Positions 41,046 to 50,462 of a stretch of 64,000 nucleotides of DNA are shown here, piece by piece. Each line of letters starts with the position of its first letter. The first letter of the stretch is position 1. The stretch is from CAXMST01 sp963712765. GTDB taxonomy: Bacteria; Actinomycetota; Thermoleophilia; Solirubrobacterales; 70-9. A program made the position numbers and the translations under genes. The DNA is taken from contig CAVQIX010000004.1 of assembly GCA_963712765.1 (NCBI GenBank), positions 124,001 to 188,000 on the forward strand. The letters are read 5' to 3'. The notes beneath the pieces were generated by a model. That model did not search any database and was not told where the DNA came from. It saw nothing but the letters and a program-made list of their open reading frames with translations.

Positions 41046-43598
41046 ATGGCAGACACCGCAGCACTCGCCGCAGAAGCGGCCGAAGCGCCATCGAGCGCAG
41101 ACATCGAACGTGTGGAGAAGTTCACGCGGGAACCGATCCTGCTCGAAGGCGAGGGTCCCGAGGACCTGCTCGAGGGCACAGCCCGCAGGATGGCTGTCGA
41201 CGAGGCGCTCGCCGAGCTCGCCGACGGCGCCGAGGATCCCTCGATGGCGTGGCGCCAGCGCTACTCGCTCCTGCTCGGCCTCGAGCGCGTGCTCGACACC
41301 GATACGCCGACCCTCAAGGACGGGGCCGAGCTCAACGCCCATCAGGTTGACGCGCTCTCGGGAACGCTTGCGGCAATCAGCGCCGAGATCGAGAAGCCCG
41401 GCTCGAACGGCAACGGCGGCGGCCGCAACGGCGTCAGCGCCGAGGACGAAGCCGGTGCTTCGAACGGCTCCGCCGGTGACGGCGATGTCGATCAGGACGA
41501 CGAGGTCGGCGAGGACGAGGAGCCGCTCGATTGGGACGAGGGCTCCGACGAGGAGGAGGAAGCCCCCAGCGAGGCCGTCGATGACCCGAACGCTACCCGG
41601 CGGTTCTGGTTCGAGCATGCGACAGGCGCCGGCAAGACAGTAGCGGCCGTCGGCTTCATCGAAGCCTCACGCACCGGCGGGGTCCTGATTCTCACCCACC
41701 GGCGCAACCTGGTCGATCAGTTCATCGGCGAGATCTCCGACCGCGGCTACGGCGACCGCCTCTCACCCCCGCTCTCCCGCGATCAGGACCACCCCTACGG
41801 ACCGGTCACGGTCGAGACCTATCAGTGGTTCGTGCGCAACGTGGGGAAGATCTCCGGCGCCTATTCGATCGTGATCTGCGACGAGGCCCATACCGCGCTC
41901 GGCGAGAAGACCAGCCACTGCATCCGCTCCTGGAAGGAGCCGACCTACATCGGCATGACAGCGACCGGTGCCCTGATCGCCCGGCATGTCGCCGACCTCT
42001 TCCCAACCCAGACATCGCGCTTCGATCTCGCCCAGGCTGCCCGCCGGGGCGTGATCGCGCCGCTGCGCTGCATCCGGATCCCGCCGGGCCCGGGAGTGCG
42101 GACTCTGGCCAAGGTGCCGCTGCGCCGCGGCGAGGTCGACCAGGACTTCGACCAGGAGGAGCTCGCCAAGCTGCTCGACCAGGGCCCGTTCAACGTCGCG
42201 ATCGCCGACCTCTACCAATCCCGGTTCCGCAAGATCCCGGGCGTGATCTACACCGCCGGGGTCAAGCACGCCACCAACGTCGCCAAGGCGATGAGAGCGG
42301 TGGACATCAAGGCCGCCGCGGTCAGTGGCGAGACGCCGAAGCGCGAGCTGGCGGAGACCCTGGCCGCGTTCGAGCGCGGCGAGGTCGACGTGCTCTGCAA
42401 TGCGATGCTGCTGGCGGAGGGCTGGAACTCACCGCGGGCGACGATCTGCATGCACCTGGCCCCGACGGCCTCGAGGCGTATCTACCAGCAGCGGGTGGGG
42501 CGGGTGACCCGTCGCAACCCAGGCAAGGAGGCCGGGCTGGTGATCGACCTCGTCCACCCGGCGACCCGCCACGACGAGAACATCGTCACCCTCCACAGCC
42601 TTCTCGATCGCGACGTCTACCGCGGCGGTGCGATCGTTGTCGGGCCGGTCCGCCGTGGCCGGGGCCGCCGGGTCCGGGTCGAGAAGCGCGTGATCCCCGT
42701 CTCGGCCGATTCCGAGCGCCGCATGCAGGTGCTCGAGCGCGAGCTCTGGCGCACCGCCGTGGAGCGGCTCGACTACTCCGAGCAGCATGTATGGGCCGCT
42801 CTCGCCGGAGCCCGGGTCCAACCCAACTCCTGGCGCAAGGCCAAGGCGATGCTCCAGCACGACCAGGCGAAGGAGCTCCGGCGCCGCTTCCTGCTGACCT
42901 GCATCCAGCGCAACCGATCAGGCCAGCTCAAGCTCAAGGCCCTTTCCGAGCTCGCCGCGACCCGCGAGGCCGAGCCGTTCGACGAGGCGATCGACATGGT
43001 CGGCACCTGGCAGCGCGACCAGCGCCGCGCCGGCGTCCGCGTCCTGCTTCAGGCCCTGGCGGAGAAGAAGATCGGCCGCCGCGACCAGGCCCAGGCCTGG
43101 GTCTGGCGCCTGGCCGAGTTCACACGTGAGTCGCACGAGGAGTATGCGGTCGCCCGCTGGCCGGAGACCAAACGCCTGCTCGGCCTGTTCGTCAACTCAT
43201 CGGGTCGCGCCCACGGCAAGAACGCGCGGAGACTCGTCCAGGCCGCTCGCGGGCAGGACCGGCGACTGGCGGTGGCCCTCCTGGCAGCTGCCGTCGCCCA
43301 CACTCCCGAGGCCGAGGAGGTTCTGCGCGGGGCGCGGATGCGGATGGCGCGGAAGCCGGCGGCCGTCGCCCGGGAGCTGCTCCGCAACCTGCCCAAGGGC
43401 GGCAAGAAGCGCCGCCGCCGCAAACGTCGCGGAGAGGGCGAGGGCGAGGACGGCGGCAACGGCAAGGGGAACGGCGGCGAGAGGAAGAGCAAGAGCTCCT
43501 CGCGGCGGCGGCAGCGTTCGCGCGGCAGCGGCGGCGGCGACAACGACGGCTCCCCCGTCAAGGACGACGGCGGCACTTCCGACCGCGACGACGGCTAG
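41046..43598 (+). CDS. SF2 DEAH-type helicase with acidic insert and basic tail
   Basis: An 850-residue protein from ATG 41046. A helical N-domain leads to a Q-motif-like LNAHQVDAL (97-105), a 65-residue Asp/Glu/Gly insert (about 117-182), then Walker A HATGAGKT (191-198), DEAH (279-282), GMTATG (303-308), and in RecA-2 NAMLLAEGWNSPRATICMHL and QQRVGRVTRR. A helical C-domain with repeated Arg/Ala-rich helices follows, ending with KKRRRRKRRG and Ser/Arg/Gly-rich tail. The core resembles XPB/UvsW-like motors; the ends are not familiar. Substrate is likely DNA or RNA, inferred from the tail. It converges with an RTX-like gene (4-base overlap). Confidence 0.88.
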   Translation: MADTAALAAEAAEAPSSADIERVEKFTREPILLEGEGPEDLLEGTARRMAVDEALAELADGAEDPSMAWRQRYSLLLGLERVLDTDTPTLKDGAELNAHQVDALSGTLAAISAEIEKPGSNGNGGGRNGVSAEDEAGASNGSAGDGDVDQDDEVGEDEEPLDWDEGSDEEEEAPSEAVDDPNATRRFWFEHATGAGKTVAAVGFIEASRTGGVLILTHRRNLVDQFIGEISDRGYGDRLSPPLSRDQDHPYGPVTVETYQWFVRNVGKISGAYSIVICDEAHTALGEKTSHCIRSWKEPTYIGMTATGALIARHVADLFPTQTSRFDLAQAARRGVIAPLRCIRIPPGPGVRTLAKVPLRRGEVDQDFDQEELAKLLDQGPFNVAIADLYQSRFRKIPGVIYTAGVKHATNVAKAMRAVDIKAAAVSGETPKRELAETLAAFERGEVDVLCNAMLLAEGWNSPRATICMHLAPTASRRIYQQRVGRVTRRNPGKEAGLVIDLVHPATRHDENIVTLHSLLDRDVYRGGAIVVGPVRRGRGRRVRVEKRVIPVSADSERRMQVLERELWRTAVERLDYSEQHVWAALAGARVQPNSWRKAKAMLQHDQAKELRRRFLLTCIQRNRSGQLKLKALSELAATREAEPFDEAIDMVGTWQRDQRRAGVRVLLQALAEKKIGRRDQAQAWVWRLAEFTRESHEEYAVARWPETKRLLGLFVNSSGRAHGKNARRLVQAARGQDRRLAVALLAAAVAHTPEAEEVLRGARMRMARKPAAVARELLRNLPKGGKKRRRRKRRGEGEGEDGGNGKGNGGERKSKSSSRRRQRSRGSGGGDNDGSPVKDDGGTSDRDDG

Positions 43599-44653
43599 CG
43601 CCTCCGCTTCACCTTCTCGCAGCTCCGCTTGACCTTGTCCTTGCGATCGGCGAAGACCTTGTCCTTGCCCGGCCCGCAGTCGATCGTGTCCTTCTTGCCG
43701 TCGCGGGCCTCGAAGACGTCTCTGCCACCCTTGCCGATCATCTCGTCCTTGCCGGGCCCACCGACCAGCTTGTCGTTGCCGGCGCCGCCGTCCATCTCGT
43801 CGTTGCCGGTTCCGCCCTTGAGGACGTCGTTGCCCCGGGCCGGGCCGAGGTAGTCGTTGCCGGCTCGGCCTCGGAAGAGGTCGTTTCCAGAGTCGGCGTT
43901 GAGAGAGTCAGCGAAGCTGGATCCGGCCACGGTGTTGTCGCCGGCCCCGGCCCTGATCAGGAGGGGAGCACCGCTGTCAGACGCCAAACCCGGTCCGCCT
44001 CCGGCAAGGATGCGGTCGTCGCCGCGATAGGTCTTCAGCTGGATCGACTCCTTGAAGCCACGACCGGATGATGAAAGCTTCGAACTGAAGTCGTTCAGGC
44101 CCCTGAGCCGGATGTCGAGATCCTCGCTCCCGCCCAGCTCCTGTCCGGCGTTCAGGTTGAGCCAGGTATCTCCCCCGACGCGACCGATGTGAATCTCGTG
44201 CGCACGCGCGCCGGGAAAGGAGACGTCGAGCTCGTCGTAGTCGCCGGCGGCGTTGCCGGGAGTGGCCTCGAGGGAGTCGTCGAGGCCGAGATCGATCAGC
44301 ATCTCGATCTCGGAGGAGCCATCGCCCTCATCGGTGAGCCCCGGCGCGAGCAGGTTGTTCTCGAGCTGGAGCTGGATGAGCTGACCCTCGCGACTGCGAT
44401 CGTCGATATCGATCCGATTGACGTTGAAGATCGTCGGATCTGTTGAGCCGCTGAAGCATTGCCCATTGAAGATGCTTCCGTCGGACGCGGTCGAGAAGAA
44501 GCCGGAGCTGCTGGTGCTGGTGAGCTCGACATCCAGGATGCCCCCTTCGAAGCTGCACGATCCGCGCGAGAACGCGGAGGCCGGGAGCAAGACAGCCAGC
44601 GTTGAGAGCGCCGCGAGCAGAGCCAGCCCCGGCAACAGCCGAACGGTTGTCAT
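43595..44653 (-). CDS. Exported RTX-like calcium-binding repeat protein
   Basis: A 352-residue protein from ATG 44653 with signal peptide (LLPGLALLAALSTLAVLLPASAFS). Residues about 25-215 form an unrecognised beta-rich domain containing LLAPGLTDEGDGSSEIEMLIDLG. About 215-330 has hemolysin-type repeats (SGNDLFRGRAGNDYLGPARGN, GGTGNDEMDGGAGNDKLVGG) that bind Ca in a beta-roll. It ends with IDCGPGKDKVFADRKDKVKRSCEKVKRRR-like cap. A paralogue lies at 56124-57146. Confidence 0.85.
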   Translation of the reverse strand: MTTVRLLPGLALLAALSTLAVLLPASAFSRGSCSFEGGILDVELTSTSSSGFFSTASDGSIFNGQCFSGSTDPTIFNVNRIDIDDRSREGQLIQLQLENNLLAPGLTDEGDGSSEIEMLIDLGLDDSLEATPGNAAGDYDELDVSFPGARAHEIHIGRVGGDTWLNLNAGQELGGSEDLDIRLRGLNDFSSKLSSSGRGFKESIQLKTYRGDDRILAGGGPGLASDSGAPLLIRAGAGDNTVAGSSFADSLNADSGNDLFRGRAGNDYLGPARGNDVLKGGTGNDEMDGGAGNDKLVGGPGKDEMIGKGGRDVFEARDGKKDTIDCGPGKDKVFADRKDKVKRSCEKVKRRR

Positions 44654-44774
44654 GGGCGCTCCCTGCACCTGAAGGAGGTTACCCCGATCCTGGCGCGGCC
44701 AAGGCCTTGCATAGCCAACGGCTTCGCCCCGTGGTCTCAACCTGGTCTCAAGCGGCGTGCATACCGGTCAAGCG

Positions 44775-45494
44775 CTACATCAACCTCAGGTGGACCTCGC
44801 CGGAACCGAGCGCCGCCATCTCGCCGTCCTTACCCTCAACCAGGAGGTTGCCGCGCTCATCGACGCCGGCTGCAACGCCCTGGCGCCCGAGCTCGGCGGC
44901 GCCGCCCTCCCAGGCGATCGGTCTCCCGCGTAGGGCGTCGCGGCGCCCGAATTGCGCGAGCACGTCGTCGGCCGTGGCCTCGACCCAGCGGCCGAGCCGC
45001 TTGTCCAGGGCCTTGCGGAGCTTGTTCGGGGTCGCATCGCCGCCGAGCGAGGTTGCCGGCCAGCGCAGGTCGTCGGGGAACTCCTCCGGCTCGATCGAGA
45101 CGTTGACGCCGACCCCGATCACCGCCCACTCCGGGGGACGAGCCTCGATCAGGATCCCGCCGAGCTTGTGCTCGTCGAGCCAGATGTCATTCGGCCACTT
45201 GATCTTGCACTCGACGTCCGCCACCTGCTCGCAGGCCTCGCAGACGGCGACGGGCACGGCGAGCGGAAGGAGGAGATGGCGCAGATCCAGCGGCCGCAGG
45301 ATCGCCGAGTACAGGAGCGCGGTGTCTGCCGGGGCGCTCCAGCGACGCCCGTGCCTTCCCCGTCCGGCCGTCTGCCCGGAGGCGGTGACGACGGTTCCCG
45401 GCCCGGCCCCTTCCAGAGCCAGCTCGCGGGCCCGCTCGTTGGTCGAATCGGTCAGCTCGTGGTGGATGTGAGGGTGGCCGAAGCGAACGCTCAA
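44775..45494 (-). CDS. birA: Biotin-[acetyl-CoA-carboxylase] ligase, monofunctional
   Basis: A 239-residue ligase. STNERARELALEGAGPGTVV, the biotin/ATP loop GRGRHGRRWSAP, and CKIKWPNDIWLD with the catalytic Lys identify it, followed by the small C-terminal SH3-like domain. It lacks the N-terminal DNA-binding domain, so it is not a biotin repressor. It attaches biotin to the BCCP domain such as that of the carboxylase at 3979-5757. Overlaps the SAM-hydrolase gene by 4 bases. Confidence 0.95.
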   Translation of the reverse strand: MSVRFGHPHIHHELTDSTNERARELALEGAGPGTVVTASGQTAGRGRHGRRWSAPADTALLYSAILRPLDLRHLLLPLAVPVAVCEACEQVADVECKIKWPNDIWLDEHKLGGILIEARPPEWAVIGVGVNVSIEPEEFPDDLRWPATSLGGDATPNKLRKALDKRLGRWVEATADDVLAQFGRRDALRGRPIAWEGGAAELGRQGVAAGVDERGNLLVEGKDGEMAALGSGEVHLRLM

Positions 45495-46306
45495 GGCGCG
45501 GGCTCCAGCTCCAACTCATCGCCCTCGCGCACCTGGAGCGCCTCGGCGGCGTTACCTCGGTTGATCGCGATCGCCATCCGACCCGAGGAGTCCTCGTAGA
45601 AGAGGAACGCGCCCTCCCCGACCTCGGCGAACGATCCCGCCCGGATCGCCGCCCGTCGTCGCGAGCGGGAACCGACCGAGACCTTGCCGGCGTGGGCCAG
45701 CGGATGGCCGGCGAGGTCGGCCGACATCAGATCGAGCGCGACGTTGCCAAAGCCGTCGACGCGGTCGGCGTGAGCGATGGCCCGCAGCTGCTCGAGCACC
45801 GGTAGCGAGGCGGCGGCACGCTCGAGGCAGTCGGGGTCGAGGACCTCGCCCGCCTCCTCCAGCTCGGCGCCGGCCGCGAGGTGGGCCGCCACGGGAGCGA
45901 AGAGATCGCGGCCATGGAAGGTGGCGGAGGCCGGCTCGAGTCGGAATGGGGACTCGCGGATGTCTACGACTGCGTCGACCCCGCCGAGAGCGTCGATCGC
46001 GGGCGGCAGCAGGCCGTTGTCGGGACCGACCAGGAGGTGACCGTCCCCCCTGGTGCGGACGGCGACGGGGCGGCGGTCCCCGCCGACACCGGGATCGACG
46101 ATCGCGAGATGGACGCCGACTGGGGCGAACGGAACCGCGTCGCAGAGGATCGCGGCGCCGCTGCGAACGTCGTGGCGGCCGACGCCGTGGGTGATGTCGA
46201 TTACCCGGGCCTGCGGCGTGATCCGAGCGATCACAGCCCTGCAGACGCCGGCGAAGTCATCGCCGACGCCGTAGTCGGAGAGGAAGGTGATCGGCAGCGG
46301 ACCCAT
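45491..46306 (-). CDS. SAM hydroxide adenosyltransferase (DUF62 family)
   Basis: A 271-residue enzyme. ITFLSDYGVGDDFAGVCRAVI and IVDPGVGGDRRPVA hold the conserved aspartates, GPDNGLL and FHGRDLFAPVAAHLA the conserved His region. These belong to the chlorinase/fluorinase-like family, which in most bacteria hydrolyses S-adenosylmethionine to adenosine and methionine using a water-activating Asp-Arg-His triad. Placed between cobA-hemD (SAM-using) and birA. Halogenase activity is not suggested. Confidence 0.9.
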   Translation of the reverse strand: MGPLPITFLSDYGVGDDFAGVCRAVIARITPQARVIDITHGVGRHDVRSGAAILCDAVPFAPVGVHLAIVDPGVGGDRRPVAVRTRGDGHLLVGPDNGLLPPAIDALGGVDAVVDIRESPFRLEPASATFHGRDLFAPVAAHLAAGAELEEAGEVLDPDCLERAAASLPVLEQLRAIAHADRVDGFGNVALDLMSADLAGHPLAHAGKVSVGSRSRRRAAIRAGSFAEVGEGAFLFYEDSSGRMAIAINRGNAAEALQVREGDELELEPAP

Positions 46307-46339
46307 CCGGGGGAGAGCCTATCGGGCGGCAGGCCCCGA

Positions 46340-47887
46340 TCAGTGAAGCGCAGGACCTCGAGTGGCGTCCTCTACGAGAGCGGCGAGCAGGCCCTCGGGG
46401 TCGTGCCTGGAGGCCTCAACCGCGACCTCGAGGCCCAGCTCGCGGGCGGTGTCGGAGGTGACGGGACCGATCGAGACGACCCGCGCGCGCGCGGCGCCCT
46501 GCTCGCCAACGGTCTGCAAGAAGTTCTTCACCGTCGAGGAGGAGGTGAAGGTCACGTAGTCGGCCTCGGCGGCGGCGGCGACCGCCTCGGGGTCGGCGTC
46601 CTCGCGAACGGTCTCATACAGCGGCACGACGTCGACCTTGGCGCCCCGCTCCTGGAGCGCTTCGGGCAGGATGTCGCGGGCCTCAGCGGCGCGGGCGATC
46701 AGCACCGGGCGACCCTCGACCTCGACCTCCCTCAGCGCCTCGATCAGCGACTCGGCGATCGAGCGCGGCGGGACCACGTCGGGGATCACGCCGTGGGAGC
46801 GCAGCTCACGCGCCGTTCCCGGTCCAATCGCGGCGACGGTCGCGTTGGCGAGGGCACGGGCGTCGAGGGCACGGTCGGCCATCGCCTCGAACAGGAGCCG
46901 GACCCCGTTCGGGCTGGTCAGACAGACGAGCGCGTAGGAGTGCAGGTCCTCGAGCGCGGCGGCGACTGCGCTGGTTGTGATCCTCGGCTCGATCCGGATC
47001 GCAGGTAGCTCGATCACCTCTGCGCCGAGACCACGGAGGCTCTGGGCGAGCCCGCTCGCCTGCGCGCGGGCTCGGGTGACGACGACCCGCTTGCCGTGCA
47101 GGGGCCGGCGCTCGAGCCAGGCGATCCGATCGCGACGGGCGGCCACCGGACCGAAGAGGAGAATCGACGGTGGCTTGAGGGCTGCCTCACTCACAGCCTC
47201 CGGAAGGGTTGCGGTGGTCGCGACGACGGTCCGCTGGTCGGCGTGGGTGCCGCGCTGGACCGCGGCGGCAGGTGCATCGGCATCGCGCCCGGACTCGATC
47301 AGATTGGAGGAGATCCGGGGCAGGTTCTTGACCCCCATGTAGAGGACGAGCGTGCCGGGGAAGCGGGCCAGCGCCTCCCAGTCGATCGCCGACTCCGGCT
47401 TATCGGGATCCTCGTGCCCGGTGACGAAGGCGACGGCGGAGGCGTCGTCGCGATGGGTCACCGGGATACCGGCGTAAGCTGGCGCGGCGATCCCGGCTGT
47501 GACGCCTGGCACGACCTCGAAGGAGACCCCGGCGTCGACGAGGGCTTCGGCCTCCTCGCCGCCGCGCCCGAAGACGAACGGGTCGCCGCCCTTGAGCCGG
47601 ACGACCGAGCGCCCCTCCCGGGCGATCTCCACCATCCGCTCCTCGATCCGCTCCTGGGGCATCACCGGCTCGCTCGGCTTCTTGCCGACGTAGATCAGCT
47701 CGGCATCCTCGCGGGCCCCGGCCAGCGCCCCGTCGGGGATCAGCCTGTCGTAGAGGATCGCGTCGGCGGTGGCGATCAGCTCCAGGGCCCGCGCAGTCAT
47801 CAGTCCACGGTCACCGGGCCCGGCGCCGACGAGATAGACGACCCCGGCTCTGGCGCCGGGCGAGGGAGGTGGGGAGTCGGTCTTCAT
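46340..47887 (-). CDS. cobA-hemD: Fusion of uroporphyrinogen-III C-methyltransferase and uroporphyrinogen-III synthase
   Basis: A 515-residue protein. Residues about 14-255 are SUMT/CobA (VYLVGAGPGDRGLMTARALELI, IPVTHRDDASAVAFVTGH, PGTLVLYMGVKNL), methylating uroporphyrinogen III to precorrin-2. Residues about 262-510 are HemD (KRVVVTRARAQASGLAQSL, VCLTSPNGVRLLFEAM, YVTFTSSSTVKNFL), which closes hydroxymethylbilane to uroporphyrinogen III. Fusion channels product toward sirohaem or cobalamin. Follows hemC by 62 bases. Confidence 0.95.
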   Translation of the reverse strand: MKTDSPPPSPGARAGVVYLVGAGPGDRGLMTARALELIATADAILYDRLIPDGALAGAREDAELIYVGKKPSEPVMPQERIEERMVEIAREGRSVVRLKGGDPFVFGRGGEEAEALVDAGVSFEVVPGVTAGIAAPAYAGIPVTHRDDASAVAFVTGHEDPDKPESAIDWEALARFPGTLVLYMGVKNLPRISSNLIESGRDADAPAAAVQRGTHADQRTVVATTATLPEAVSEAALKPPSILLFGPVAARRDRIAWLERRPLHGKRVVVTRARAQASGLAQSLRGLGAEVIELPAIRIEPRITTSAVAAALEDLHSYALVCLTSPNGVRLLFEAMADRALDARALANATVAAIGPGTARELRSHGVIPDVVPPRSIAESLIEALREVEVEGRPVLIARAAEARDILPEALQERGAKVDVVPLYETVREDADPEAVAAAAEADYVTFTSSSTVKNFLQTVGEQGAARARVVSIGPVTSDTARELGLEVAVEASRHDPEGLLAALVEDATRGPALH

Positions 47888-47949
47888 GGCCGGGCACGAT
47901 AGAGCGGCGCGGGCGGCGGCTGCCCTCGGCTGCCGCGGTGAAAGCCGGC

Positions 47950-48840
47950 CTAGGCGGCGAGGATCTCGCGGGCGCCGGCCGCGTCGAGACGGTCGATCAG
48001 CGCCTCGGCGACGGCGACCGGCTGACCGGGATCACCGAGCACGCTCTCCCGGACCCAGCGGGAGCCGTCGGGCGTACCGGCGTAGCCGATCATGCCCAGC
48101 TCCTCGCCCGCTCGCACGGTGCTGACGCCGAGGGGCGTGTCGCAGTCGGCCTCCATCCCGCGCACCACCGCCCGCTCAGCGGTCAGCTCGACCAGCGCCA
48201 GCGGGTTGGTGATCGCTGCCGCAGCGGCCTGGGCGCGACGATCGCCGCTGCGCGCCTCGAGCGCGAGCGCGCCCTGCCCGGCCGCGGGGGTGAGCTCCCG
48301 CGGGCCAAGGGCGAAGGCGATCTCGTCGACTCGCCCCAGGCGCCGCATGCCGGCGGCGGCGAGGACGATCCCGTCGTAGTCCCCCGCCTCCAGCTTTCGG
48401 ATCCTCGTGTCGACGTTGCCGCGGACCGGCTGGACTTCGAGATCGGGCCGGATCGCCAGCAGCTGGGAGCGCCGGCGGAGCGAGGCTGTACCCACGCGTG
48501 CCCCCTCCGGGACGCCGGGGAGCGAGGCGGCATCGCCGACCCAGACATCGGCCGGCAGCTCGCGCGGCGGCACACCGACCAGATCGAGGCCCTCGGGGAG
48601 CTCGATCGGCAGATCCTTGGCGCTGTGGACGGCGAGGTCGATCTCGCCCTCGAGCAGGGCACGCTCGATCTCGCGCACGAAGCGCGACTTGTCGCCCCCG
48701 CCGTGCTCGGGGCCGCCCTCGTCGCCGGAGGTCCTGATCGTGACCAGCTCGGCGCCGCCAAGCGCTTCCGCGACGGCGCCGGCCTGCGCGAGCGCGAGGG
48801 CACTGCCCCTCGTACCGATCCGGATCTCGGGATCGCTCAC
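47950..48840 (-). CDS. hemC: Hydroxymethylbilane synthase
   Basis: A 296-residue porphobilinogen deaminase. IRIGTRGSALALAQA, HSAKDLPIELPEGL, RRRSQLLAIRPDLEVQPVRGNVDTRI and the dipyrromethane-binding Cys233 (GMEADCDTPLG) are present. It polymerises four porphobilinogens. It starts 9 bases after hemA. Porphobilinogen synthase (hemB) is not in the window. Confidence 0.96.
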   Translation of the reverse strand: MSDPEIRIGTRGSALALAQAGAVAEALGGAELVTIRTSGDEGGPEHGGGDKSRFVREIERALLEGEIDLAVHSAKDLPIELPEGLDLVGVPPRELPADVWVGDAASLPGVPEGARVGTASLRRRSQLLAIRPDLEVQPVRGNVDTRIRKLEAGDYDGIVLAAAGMRRLGRVDEIAFALGPRELTPAAGQGALALEARSGDRRAQAAAAAITNPLALVELTAERAVVRGMEADCDTPLGVSTVRAGEELGMIGYAGTPDGSRWVRESVLGDPGQPVAVAEALIDRLDAAGAREILAA

Positions 48841-48849
48841 GCGGGGGGT

Positions 48850-50196
48850 TCAGCGGCCGGAGCCGCTGTCGGGGCGATCCTCGCGACGGATCGGCGTCAC
48901 CTCGGCGCCCGCCCCTTCCGGCTCGCTGGTGATGTCGAGACCGAAGAGGTTGCGCACGGTGGCGATCTGCAGATAGGCGTCCTCCGACTCCGAGGAGCGC
49001 TTCAGGCGGAGGGTCGGCTCATGCAGGATCCGGCTCGCGATCGACCGCGCCATCGCCTCGAGGCGCTCGCGGTCGGCGGGACCGAAGTCCTGCCAGCGGT
49101 TGGCGTTCTCGGCCAGGACCCGCTCGACGACGGCGTCGGCGTGAGACCGCATCGCTGCGACGGTGGGGACCACCTCGAGCGATTCGAGCCATCGCTCGAA
49201 GCGCGAGAGCTCGCCGGCGACGATGCGCTCGGCGCGTCGCGCCTCGACCGCGCGGCCGCCGATGTTGCGCTCGGCGATCGACTGCACGGCATCGACGTCG
49301 TGGATGCTCACACCCTCGACCTCCGCGCAGGCCGGGTCGATGTCTCGTGGGACGGCAAGGTCGATGAACAGCAGCGGGCGGCCGGTCCGGGCTCGCATCA
49401 TCAGCTCCAGCTCCTCGCGCTCGATGATGTGGTGCGGGGAGTTGGTCGAGGAGACGACGATGTCCGCCTGCTCGAGCTGCGAGGGGAGCTCGTCGAAGCG
49501 GACGGCGTCGCCGCCAAAGCGATCGGCCAGGCCGATCGCGCGGTCGTAGCGGCGGTTGGCGACGAACACCGCCTCGACGCCCTTGGCGTCGAGCGCTCTC
49601 GCGGTCAGCTCAGCGGTCTCGCCGGCGCCGATCAGCAGCACCCGGCGGGAGTGGAGTCCGCCGAGCGAGCGCTGGGCGAGCTCGACCGCGGCGGAGGGAA
49701 CGGAGGTGCCACCCTCGCCGATCCCGGTCTCCGAACGGACCCGCTTGCCCGCGACCAGGGCGCCGCGGAAGAGGCGGTTGAGGATCGGGCCCGTGGCTCC
49801 CTCGACCAGCGCCAGCTCGTAGGCGCGCTTGACCTGACCCTGGATCTCGGCCTCACCAAGGATCATCGAGTCGAGCCCCGCGGCGACCGAGAAGAGGTGA
49901 TGGGCGGCGGCGGCCCCGCGCCGCGAGTAGAGGTTCTCGACCAGCTCGGTGGGCCGGATCCCGGCCTCGCCCGCGAGGGCGCCGAGCGCCAGGCTCTCGG
50001 AGGCGACGGGATCGGAGACGACCAGATACAGCTCGGTCCGGTTGCAGGTCGAGACCGCGGCTGCCTCGGCGACCGGCTCGCTGGCCTTGAGCTCGCCGAG
50101 CACACCGCTCGCCTTGCCCTCGGTCAGGGCGAGGCGCTCGCGCAGCTCGAGCGGAGCGGTCTTGTGAGAGACGCCGAGGGCGAGCAGCTCGCTCAT
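48850..50196 (-). CDS. hemA: Glutamyl-tRNA reductase
   Basis: A 448-residue protein starting the C5 pathway to 5-aminolevulinate. The N-domain has LLALGVSHKTAPLELRE, the catalytic Cys51 (AVSTCNRTELYLVV), and QVKRAYELALVEGATGPILNRLF. The NADPH domain reads RVLLIGAGETAEL, and a C-terminal dimerisation helix follows. Its start overlaps the ccmD-like stop by 4 bases, tying haem synthesis to cytochrome c maturation. Confidence 0.97.
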   Translation of the reverse strand: MSELLALGVSHKTAPLELRERLALTEGKASGVLGELKASEPVAEAAAVSTCNRTELYLVVSDPVASESLALGALAGEAGIRPTELVENLYSRRGAAAAHHLFSVAAGLDSMILGEAEIQGQVKRAYELALVEGATGPILNRLFRGALVAGKRVRSETGIGEGGTSVPSAAVELAQRSLGGLHSRRVLLIGAGETAELTARALDAKGVEAVFVANRRYDRAIGLADRFGGDAVRFDELPSQLEQADIVVSSTNSPHHIIEREELELMMRARTGRPLLFIDLAVPRDIDPACAEVEGVSIHDVDAVQSIAERNIGGRAVEARRAERIVAGELSRFERWLESLEVVPTVAAMRSHADAVVERVLAENANRWQDFGPADRERLEAMARSIASRILHEPTLRLKRSSESEDAYLQIATVRNLFGLDITSEPEGAGAEVTPIRREDRPDSGSGR

Positions 50197-50459
50197 GCCC
50201 GGGCCCCCTCGGAGGGCTGGGCTGACTCCGCTGCGGCCCCGGGACCCGAGCGGGCCGTCGCCCCGGACCCTGGATCCTCGGCGGCCGCTCGGCGCTCGCG
50301 CTCGCGGCGCTCGGCGAGCTCTGTCAGCTCACCGATTTCACGGGAGATACGTCCAAGCTTGGCGGCCATGATCCCGACGTAGACGATAAGCAGGACCACG
50401 AAGACCGTGTAGGCGGCGGCGACGTACTGGCCGGCCTCATCCAGCGGCAGCGCGGGCAT
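50193..50459 (-). CDS. ccmD: CcmD-like small membrane protein
   Basis: An 88-residue protein with one hydrophobic helix (YVAAAYTVFVVLLIVYVGIMAAKL) followed by a basic/acidic coiled tail. Length and position between ccmC and hemA fit CcmD, which stabilises the CcmABC-haem-CcmE complex. The family is defined weakly by sequence, so position carries most of the weight. Confidence 0.75.
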   Translation of the reverse strand: MPALPLDEAGQYVAAAYTVFVVLLIVYVGIMAAKLGRISREIGELTELAERRERERRAAAEDPGSGATARSGPGAAAESAQPSEGARA

Positions 50460-50462
50460 CGG

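Noticed and set aside
45491..46306. Fluorinase/chlorinase activity for the DUF62 protein
   Set aside because: Family members outside specialised clusters are SAM hydrolases, and no halometabolite genes are nearby.
47869..50382. Very long open frame (837 codons) on the + strand across hemC and hemA
   Set aside because: It is the antisense shadow of two clear haem genes in a high-GC genome; its translation is Arg/Gly/Leu/Asp-rich low-information sequence with no domain.
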